From: CAZEAN01 sp964510225
Lineage (GTDB): Bacteria; Planctomycetota; Planctomycetia; Isosphaerales; Isosphaeraceae
DNA: 16,721 bases
Assembly: GCA_964510225.1 (NCBI GenBank)
Contig: CAZEAN010000126.1
Coordinates: 1 to 16,721, forward strand
Direction of reading: 5' to 3'
The translations under genes were made by a program, and so were the position numbers. Below are positions 8,362 through 14,335 of the stretch, in pieces. Positions within the stretch are counted from its first letter, which is position 1. Each line of letters starts with the position of its first letter. The notes beneath the pieces were generated by a model, which did no database searches, had not been told where the DNA came from, and was given only the letters and a program-made list of their open reading frames with translations.

Positions 8362-9210
8362 CTAACTATCCGACCCCAATCGTCGGATGCCGAACCCAGA
8401 GGGTTTGATCTCCCAGATCGCTGTATCTGGAAGTCCAAGTCCGCGACCAACCGCACCTGGACCAAATAAGGCGATCGAATTCAGAACGTCAAAGAAGGTA
8501 TCTGGATTAAAGGTAAGGCGCTGAAAGAGACCAGACGGTCCTGGGATCGCCACTTTATCACGGTCGATAAAGTTGAACGTGAAGCCGGCTGATTGAGGTT
8601 TACTCAACGGGTAATACTCTTGCGTAAAGAAATACAACACCATGACATCCCCCGGCTTCCATTGTTCAGAACCAACGAGGAGAGGAACAGCGTGGTCGGG
8701 AGTTTGATTGGTTAACCGTACAGCAAAACCATCGTCTGCATCGAACGTCTCGTTAGTGCTATTTCGGAGGGTGACGAAGATAACGTTGAGGGTCTGCCCA
8801 GGCCTTGGAGTCCGCCCTTGCACAAGGACCTGTTTGAACGGAACCACGGGAAGACTGTTGACGTCCGTTGGGTTGGTGATCCGTTCAAGATCGATTCCCG
8901 TAGCCACTCGTTCCCCAGGATTAGTGACCAAGCCGACATCTGGTGGAACGGTAAAAGGCGGGGGAGTTTGGAACCTGGAGCGGAGTTCCGCGAGCCGTTC
9001 CTGACGCTGTTGCGTGATCATCGACTGCCATGTAGCTAGTCGTTCAGCACGGCTGGATTGTTGTTCCAGCTGAGTTGCTGCAATCAGTGAAGCGATCCGA
9101 TCACTCTGAAATTGAGTTGACGAACCGACTATGCTCATCAACTGCTTTTCTTCCAACTTTGTAAGCTCCGGTTGGAGCTTAAACGTCGTTCGGGATCGCT
9201 TCGACTTCAT
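8362..9210 (-). CDS. Hypothetical protein with LEPR-XLL-like N-terminus
   Basis: A 282-residue protein of unknown function. The start is ATG at 9210, with GGGGAG 8 bases upstream. The N-terminus KLQPELTKLEEKQLMSI resembles the LEPR-XLL motif that heads many large planctomycete surface or secreted proteins, although the core is LEEK-QLM rather than the canonical form. There is no classical hydrophobic signal peptide. Residues about 30-80 are strongly helical, with many Gln, Arg, Glu and Ala. A Pro-rich hinge (QTPPPFTVPPDVG) follows. The remainder alternates beta-like stretches such as TLNVIFVTLRNSTNETF with aromatic runs (VLYFFTQEYYPL), which suggests a beta-sandwich. The C-terminus is GFGIRRLGSDS. 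It lies 63 bases downstream of the Gly/Tyr-rich gene and upstream of a TolC-like gene, all co-directional, so an envelope role is likely. No named family was recognised. Confidence 0.7.
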   Translation of the reverse strand: MKSKRSRTTFKLQPELTKLEEKQLMSIVGSSTQFQSDRIASLIAATQLEQQSSRAERLATWQSMITQQRQERLAELRSRFQTPPPFTVPPDVGLVTNPGERVATGIDLERITNPTDVNSLPVVPFKQVLVQGRTPRPGQTLNVIFVTLRNSTNETFDADDGFAVRLTNQTPDHAVPLLVGSEQWKPGDVMVLYFFTQEYYPLSKPQSAGFTFNFIDRDKVAIPGPSGLFQRLTFNPDTFFDVLNSIALFGPGAVGRGLGLPDTAIWEIKPSGFGIRRLGSDS

Positions 9211-9273
9211 CCGATCGACTCCCCAATCTCTGATTTAGAACTTCTCATCCTTGATCAAACAGTAACGATCCGT

Positions 9274-10083
9274 TTAACGGGGAATTGGTTTGCTCAAACG
9301 TCTGATGAATGGAATCCGATCGCTCAATGTACTACGTCGATGATTTAGAACTTTCTCCTGCGATGTCTGGCGTTGCCGAGGGAGTTCAGTCCTCTCAACT
9401 CCTAAATCAACATTCCCTCGGCTTTGGATCGATCGATTGGCTGTTGCTGCTAAACTTTGGTGTGGAGAGGGGAGCGAGTTCACTCCGGAGTCCAGGTCCC
9501 GCTCGTTTCCGGCTGGCTCAGTATCGGAATCGTCCTCTGGTGAGGATTCATCGTTTGGGGTAGTGAAGGGGGCAAACTTACGCTCGGGGTATCCGATTGC
9601 GCCTGAATACCCTCCATAACCGCCCGAATATCCTAAGGTAGCCTCAATTTGAGCTACTGGTGGATTCGGAACAAGTCTGCCGCTGGGACTGTAAACGGTT
9701 CGAAGGCCGTTGCCATTAAAATATGGGAACGGGACGATGGATTTGCTAAACCTTCTCAGGACAGGATTATGCTGAGGATAGCCTGGGCCTCCGTAGAATG
9801 GATATCCTCCAAAAGCTCCAGGACCGAGTGCATCACCTCCGTAGCCATACCCCGGGTGGAATCGTTTCCCGAATCCTTGATAACCAGGGAATAAGCCTGG
9901 TGGGCCATAGCCTAAGGTACCAGTGGCTGGCACTGTCATTTGAGCACTTTTCTGAACATGAGTACTGGGGTCGTCACCGGCGTAACTGGCACTCTGGCTC
10001 AACAAGATCAGTCCTGGTACAAGGCACCACAATAGGATCTTGGCCGTAAGGTCCCTGAGACTTGTTGGAACGTGAGTACTCAT
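9274..10083 (-). CDS. Secreted Gly/Tyr/Pro-rich protein, function unknown
   Basis: I place the start at ATG 10083 rather than at 10122, because an excellent GGAGG sits 7 bases upstream (10091-10095); this gives 269 residues. A signal peptide is clear: a hydrophobic core KILLWCLVPGLILL and a likely cleavage after SASYA (residue 35). The first half of the mature protein is low-complexity, rich in Gly, Tyr, Pro and Phe, with recurring GYGPPG, GYGYGGD, GGYPFYGG and SGGYGGYSG. The C-terminal half turns polar, acidic then basic, with SSPEDDSDTEP and RRLSKPIPR near the end. Such composition suits a disordered, possibly cell-wall or matrix-associated protein. No domain is recognised. It lies between two TolC-like genes and probably shares their transcript (69 bases after the upstream stop). 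Confidence 0.72.
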   Translation of the reverse strand: MSTHVPTSLRDLTAKILLWCLVPGLILLSQSASYAGDDPSTHVQKSAQMTVPATGTLGYGPPGLFPGYQGFGKRFHPGYGYGGDALGPGAFGGYPFYGGPGYPQHNPVLRRFSKSIVPFPYFNGNGLRTVYSPSGRLVPNPPVAQIEATLGYSGGYGGYSGAIGYPERKFAPFTTPNDESSPEDDSDTEPAGNERDLDSGVNSLPSPHQSLAATANRSIQSRGNVDLGVERTELPRQRQTSQEKVLNHRRSTLSDRIPFIRRLSKPIPR

Positions 10084-10152
10084 GAGCGCCCCTCCTTTCC
10101 GGGCGAATTCAATTCGATTCATACTTCACCATCGAAGGGACGGATTCGATTC

Positions 10153-11811
10153 TCAACGAGAGGCTGGAGGAGGACCGTTTCCAACGGGAGGAAGGTAGCC
10201 TGGACGTGTCGTATCAACAGGGACGGTCTCGCCAGGAGGCCTGAGCAGTGCTAGCTCACGTGCTGGGTAGCCCAGAGCGTGGAACAACTCGAACTGAGCG
10301 CTGTTATATTCGGCGACAGTCGAGAAGTACTCGTCGAACGCCTCTTTCTGTAGCTGAAGTGCAAAGACAACCTCTTGGGGACGATTAACAAGTTGGAGGA
10401 CGTCTCCAAATCGAGAGGTTTGTTGGAGTCCTTCAAAGTTCCCTTCGAAGGTAACGATCGCGGTCCTTAACGCGCGATCAGCTTGCTGGACGCGGACTGC
10501 AGCCGACTGAAGCTTTGCCAGAGCTCTGGTGACGTCGGCTACAACTCGATCCTGCTGCTCGAACAGTTCAATGATTGCTTTTGACTGTTCTCCCCGTTGT
10601 TCCTTGATAAGAGCCAGGTTTCCAATACCCAAGGACTCAAGTTGCCAGAGCGGTTGCACACTGAAGTCGAAACGTCCAGTCCACTGGTCTAGACTGTTGT
10701 TCGGGCCTAAACCAAAAATCCCTGCCTGAATCTGTTCATATGGAGTCTGGAATCCGTTGAGTCGAAGTGTGGGAAGGATAGGTCGATTCTTCTCACGCCG
10801 GATCCGTGCTTCCGCAGCCTTCACTAGTGCCTTTTGGGCTGCGAGTTCAGGACGGTTTGAGATCGCAACAGGCATCAACTCATCGAGACTTCGAGCTGGA
10901 TCGATAATTGTGACTTGAAGGTGATCGGGCTCAAGGGGAACCAGTACTGCCCGAGGATCGAGTCGCAGGATTTGCGTTAGTCGAGCGCTGTCCACACGCC
11001 AATTCTGCCGAGCTGACACTGCCTCTTGCTCAAGGTCGGCAACGATGTTTCGAACCCGGGCACTTTCCACTTTGGGCACAAGGTCGGTGCTCAGTCGGTC
11101 AATTCGATCGACCAAATCCCGGCCTCTTCTGACGCAGTACAAGGCACCGGCGTAGCTTCCGCGTTCACGGTGCACCTTGAAATACGTATTGGCGACATCC
11201 AGGAGCACATCGTTTTTCGCCGTCTGTACATCCCAATGACGAGCATTGAGGACCTGCCGTGCCGCGAGTGGTTCGAAGAAGACATCCGAGTAATTCACGT
11301 TCTGGACAAAAGCACCACCACCGTAGAAGAAGTTAACACTAGGTGCGGTCATGATCCCTCGGTTGAAGTCGGGTCCACCGCCGTCGTGTCGGATGTAGTC
11401 AAAACCAAGGTTGAGGTGCGGTACCCAGAGAACCTTGGCACGAGTTAGTTGGGCTTCGGCGACCCAAACGCTCGCCTGAGCAGAAGCAACAACGAGCGGT
11501 CGTGCATCCGAGAGTCGCAGTGCCGTGCCGAGATTGATTGGAAATCCCTGATCTGTCGGCGCTAGCGGAGCAGGATCCAGTTCGATGATTGGCTTCGATG
11601 AAGGAAGGAGGGCAGCCTCAGATCCCAGGAGGTCTGGGGGAACCCCTGAACTGGAACTAGAGGTAGAAGGTCTGGGCGGAAGGAGCGGAAGCGGTATTTC
11701 CGATTCGGCCGCTGGCCCGTTTCTTACAGATTGTGAGTAGGCAGGAATCGCGACCAACAACGCGAGAAACAGCAGCCCGGAGCCCCTGCCAATCTTCCTA
11801 GTTTTACTCAT
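10153..11811 (-). CDS. TolC-family outer-membrane efflux protein, copy 2
   Basis: A 552-residue TolC/OprM-like outer-membrane factor and a close paralogue of the gene at 6545-8200. I chose ATG at 11811, with GGAG 9 bases upstream; the longer frame would need a TTG at 11835. The signal peptide is SGLLFLALLVAIPAYS with cleavage before QSVRNG (about residue 26). A Pro/Ser-rich linker follows (LLPPRPSTSSSSSG). The family's two helical repeats begin with INLGTALRLSDARPL and MPVAISNRPELAAQKALV. The last helix has FHALGYPARELALL and the tail is GNGPPPASR, as in the paralogue. The copies differ most in the N-terminal linker and agree through the barrel and helices, so both could serve pumps with similar adaptors. 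It is first in a run of four minus-strand genes and has a candidate operator at 11844-11862. Confidence 0.88.
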   Translation of the reverse strand: MSKTRKIGRGSGLLFLALLVAIPAYSQSVRNGPAAESEIPLPLLPPRPSTSSSSSGVPPDLLGSEAALLPSSKPIIELDPAPLAPTDQGFPINLGTALRLSDARPLVVASAQASVWVAEAQLTRAKVLWVPHLNLGFDYIRHDGGGPDFNRGIMTAPSVNFFYGGGAFVQNVNYSDVFFEPLAARQVLNARHWDVQTAKNDVLLDVANTYFKVHRERGSYAGALYCVRRGRDLVDRIDRLSTDLVPKVESARVRNIVADLEQEAVSARQNWRVDSARLTQILRLDPRAVLVPLEPDHLQVTIIDPARSLDELMPVAISNRPELAAQKALVKAAEARIRREKNRPILPTLRLNGFQTPYEQIQAGIFGLGPNNSLDQWTGRFDFSVQPLWQLESLGIGNLALIKEQRGEQSKAIIELFEQQDRVVADVTRALAKLQSAAVRVQQADRALRTAIVTFEGNFEGLQQTSRFGDVLQLVNRPQEVVFALQLQKEAFDEYFSTVAEYNSAQFELFHALGYPARELALLRPPGETVPVDTTRPGYLPPVGNGPPPASR

Positions 11812-11843
11812 CAAGCCGGACTCCGTTATGGACAATTACCAAA

Positions 11844-11862
11844 CACCTGGTCAGACCTGGTG
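11844..11862. promoter_or_regulatory. Imperfect dyad upstream of TolC-like copy 2
   Basis: CACCTGGT and ACCTGGTG are separated by CAG. The arms are inverted with one mismatch (7 of 8 positions pair) and also contain the direct repeat ACCTGGT. It lies 33 bases upstream of ATG 11811, where a repressor or activator site would be expected. It may be chance. Confidence 0.3.
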
Positions 11863-12054
11863 CTCCAATGAAACCGGTTATGCGTTTGCTATCGGCTCAA
11901 TGGCTAGTTCCGGTTGAGCAGTGTCAATAATTAAACTACGAGTATTATGATGCATCAACGCATGTAATGCTAGATGGAGTTGATGGTTTCGATCAGCAGT
12001 GCAGAGGCTCAACGTTTCTGTTCACTAACGAGTTTGTGTGAGTTTGTTCGATGT
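11863..12054. other. Intergenic region between TolC-like operon and IS graveyard
   Basis: This stretch should hold the promoter of the minus-strand operon. A TTGACA on the minus strand (11927-11922) is a candidate -35 box, but no good -10 lies at the right spacing. Perfect short palindromes are AACCGGTT (11872-11879) and TGATGCATCA (11948-11957). No gene is seen; the right end leads straight into the IS701-like remnant. Confidence 0.4.
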
Positions 12055-12480
12055 GTCAATGATACAATGCATTACGCCAAGGCTCCCTTTCTGAAGCCAG
12101 TGATGGGATTGGGGCTGACGGTGGTTAGTCGGCTGCGCAAGGATGCCGCCTTGCGTCCGCTCCCGGCACCATGACGACCGGGCCAGCGCGGTCGTCCCCA
12201 GATCTACGGTGAGGGCAAAATCCATCTGGCTAAGCGAGCGGGACGGCGTCGAGGGTGATCGACGGGGACGTTTACACTCTATGGTGAGTCTCAGGTGAAG
12301 CGGTACAAGACGTTCTTGGCGACCTGGCGTCCGGCAGGTGGTGTCCTCCGAGTGGTGTTGGTCTCGGGGAGGGACGGGAACTGGCGTGCCTATTTCTGTA
12401 GGGACGCCGTTGCGAGTGTGTCGTCAAGCTTGGAGATCGTTTCCGACCGGTACACGTTGGAGATCGTGTTTCGGGAGTAA
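12055..12480 (+). pseudogene. IS701-like DDE transposase, internal remnant with two TGA codons
   Basis: One frame reads continuously from about 12055 to the TAA at 12478-12480. It gives HYAKAPFLKPVMGLGLTVV, SRLRKDAALRPLPAP, then RPGQRGRPQIYGEGKIHLAK, then KRYKTFLATWRPAGGVLRV. This is the central to C-terminal region of IS701-like transposases that I recall from planctomycetes and cyanobacteria. Two TGA codons break the frame, at 12172-12174 (an Arg is expected from context) and at 12256-12258 (a Trp is expected). There is no frameshift, so inactivation looks recent or slow. The N-terminal third is absent before 12055. The last segment stops short of the family's usual end after DRYTLEIVFRE. 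It lies in the same orientation as the next two transposase pieces. Confidence 0.75.
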
Positions 12481-12546
12481 CCGTCAAGCGAAACTTTCAA
12501 TTGCCTACAAGTCTGGAGTATCTTTCTCTAGATGTTGGGACTCTTG

Positions 12547-12557
12547 CTGTCTCATAG
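12547..12557. repeat. Possible left terminal repeat of the IS4-like element
   Basis: CTGTCTCATAG, 55 bases before the IS4-like ATG, resembles the outer ends of Tn5/IS50-group elements, which typically start CTGTCTCT or CTGACTCT. The position is also right. No matching right end was found, which fits the element having lost its 3' part. This is a weak, pattern-based call. Confidence 0.25.
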
Positions 12558-12601
12558 TTTGGTCGAAGTTGGAGGCACTTAAGTCGTTTGAGGTCAGAGA
12601 G

Positions 12602-13330
12602 ATGGATGATTGGGTCGATGGCGAACTTGAAGCAGCCCAGTTCCCCGACCAACGATTGAAGAGCAGGTTGAGCAAGGTCCTCCGCGATCTCGGCGAACGC
12701 ATCGGTGCCACCACACCCTTGGCCTGCCAAGACAGGGCCGCCACCAAGGCCGCTTACCGATTCTTCAGCAATCCGCGCGTCGACGAAGCGATCATCCTTG
12801 CCGGACACTTCGCGGTGACCAAGGCACGTACCGAGGGCACCACCGGGACCCTCCTCATCCTGCCTGACACCACCGAGTACAGCTTCACGCGATCTAATCC
12901 CGACGCGATTGGCCAACTCTCGCTGTTGAAGACACAGCACGCCACGGTCACCCTCTGTGGTCTGCTGATGCACTCCAGCCTTGTTTTGACTACCAAAGGC
13001 GTTCCACTGGGGCTAGCCGCGGTCAAGTTCTGGACACGTAAGAAGTTCAAAGGAACTAACGGGCTGAAGGGAAAAATCAACAGCACCCGGATCCCGATCG
13101 ACCAGAAGGAGAGCGTTCGCTGGTTGCAGAACATGAACCAGGCCACTGAGGCGTTGGGCGATCCGTCAAGACACGTGCATATCGGCGATCGTGAGAGCGC
13201 TATCTTCGAACTCTCCTGTGAAGCCCAGACGCTGGGTACTCAGTTCGTGGTACGGACGTGCGTTGACCGCCTGGTCAGTGGTGGCAAGACGACAATAACG
13301 CAGCAAATGCAGGGAGAAACGGTTCGAGGT
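12602..13330 (+). pseudogene. IS4-family (Tn5-like) transposase, 3'-truncated
   Basis: Starting at ATG 12602, with GAGG 8 bases upstream, about 243 codons encode the N-terminal part of a Tn5/IS50-like transposase. MDDWVDGELEAAQFPDQRL and ATKAAYRFFSNPRVDEAI match the N-terminal DNA-binding region of that group. The first catalytic Asp is probably in LILPDTTEYSFT and the second in HIGDRESAIFEL. Family proteins are about 450-480 residues and carry a third catalytic Glu (YREKK-type motif), which is missing. Homology ends near GKTTITQQMQGETVRG at about 13330. There the sequence turns into another transposase in a different frame, so the product cannot be active. The plain ORF continues through that junction to 13483 but is meaningless beyond it. 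A larger ORF beginning at 12338 is only an upstream extension into the IS701-like remnant. Confidence 0.82.
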
Positions 13331-13691
13331 CACCGACAGCTTGCAGCACCACATCGATCAGTTCGGCCGTCCACCCCACCTGCTGGCCGCCGACCGTGGG
13401 CTGTCCAGCTCCGAGAACGAACGCGTGGCGACCGAGGCGGGTGTCCGCCATGTGGCCCTGCCGCACGTGGGGAAGGCTTCTGAAGATCGTCGCGCGTTGG
13501 AACGGAGCCCCCGCTTTCGCCAAGCGTACCGCTTTCGCTCGGGAATCGAAGGTCGGATCCACGTCTTGAAACGGGACCATGGGCTGATCCGTTGCCGCTA
13601 CCGTGGCGAAGCCGGCTTCGGCCGCTGGGTCGGTTGGGGCATCCTGGCCCACAACCTGAAGAAGCTCACCCGCAGCCTCGAATCCGGGTAG
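13317..13691 (+). pseudogene. ISNCY-like transposase, C-terminal third
   Basis: From about 13317 to the TAG at 13689-13691, one frame reads RFEVTDSLQHHIDQFGRPPH, AADRGLSSSENERVA, GVRHVALPHVGK, YRFRSGIEGRIHVLKRDHGL and RWVGWGILAHNLKKL. This is the end of the DDE domain of ISNCY-like transposases. The second catalytic Asp is likely in AADRG and the final Glu in SGIEGRI. The N-terminal two thirds are missing. Its 5' edge meets the IS4-like coding sequence within some 20 bases, in a different reading frame. The first in-frame ATG is at 13341, but that is unlikely to be an original start. The region keeps no internal stop, so this 3' end may have been acquired late. A short hairpin (AGTCT/AGACT, 13690-13703) lies at the stop. 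Confidence 0.78.
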
Positions 13692-14335
13692 TCTGGATAG
13701 ACTGGGAGGATTTGCTCGCAAATCGGTCCGCCCCTCCCTCTTTCCTGTCCCCGACCCTCGACACCACAGCCACAAACCAAACCCATTTCGCACCACAAAC
13801 TAGTACTAGCCAATGTTCAAACCGATCAAGCGGGTTGGGGCAACCTCGACTTCTGAAGCACAAACCCCCACTTGTTTAGGGTTTTTGATTAATGCATAAA
13901 ATATAGATTTTATTTATATATTATGAGTCTGCAATAATACTAATTGAATTAAAGTTTATCAAATCTAAGAAATTTAAGTTAATGTTATAATTAGATATAA
14001 ATTTAAAAAAATTCACTTTGTGATGACTAAGTGATCCTACTCCCTTTGTGCTGTTTGTACTACATATATCAAAGATATAATCATTATGTAAGGATTGTCC
14101 ACTCATACATCTTCGAACACGAAGTCTGGTCATTTTAGGACAGGTGGTGGTAGCTTATGGAAACCGGAATTCCGTCACGTTAAACTAAGTCTGTGAAATG
14201 ATCGATCAGTTTTTCGAGGCGTATGTCGTCAAACGGTCGTCTTTTAGTAAGTGAGATAAACGACGGGAACCTGTTGATTGAAGATCGAACTATCTCGGCT
14301 AAATGAGGCGTGCCTCTTCAGGGGTGCGGTGAACC
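13692..14335. other. IS-graveyard edge and AT-rich intergenic region
   Basis: The first half (13692-13880) is ordinary composition with no recognisable element. From about 13880 to 14130 the sequence becomes strongly AT-rich, with long runs of A and T, in sharp contrast to the rest of the window. A perfect inverted repeat, ATAAAAT/ATTTTAT, lies at 13896-13913. A TATAAT at 13986-13991 has no convincing -35. A minus-strand frame at 13921-14133 has no support as a gene. From 14130 composition returns to normal. At 14305-14316 GAGGC-GT-GCCTC forms a small dyad 20 bases before the next start. The AT-rich block may be the promoter region of the following gene, or a boundary of transferred DNA. Confidence 0.6.
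14305..14316. promoter_or_regulatory. Small dyad upstream of receptor-like gene
   Basis: GAGGC and GCCTC are separated by GT, 20 bases before the ATG at 14336. It could be an operator or a short hairpin close to the ribosome-binding site, but 5-base arms arise by chance quite often. Confidence 0.2.

Noticed and set aside
12172..12258. Reassigned TGA codon as an explanation for the in-frame stops
   Set aside because: Several intact genes here end in TGA (adaptor, both TolC-like genes), so TGA works as a stop in this genome.
12338..13483. A single 381-codon gene across the whole stretch
   Set aside because: Its first part is an out-of-frame run through the IS701-like remnant and its end is out of frame in the ISNCY-like part. 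Only 12602 to about 13330 is real homology.
13896..13913. ATAAAAT/ATTTTAT inverted repeat as a terminator or operator
   Set aside because: Such repeats are expected by chance in very AT-rich sequence and no adjacent gene needs one.
13921..14133. Minus-strand ORF of 70 codons in the AT-rich block
   Set aside because: It lies in low-complexity AT-rich DNA, its composition is dominated by Asn, Ile, Phe and Ser, and it has no domain or convincing ribosome-binding site.
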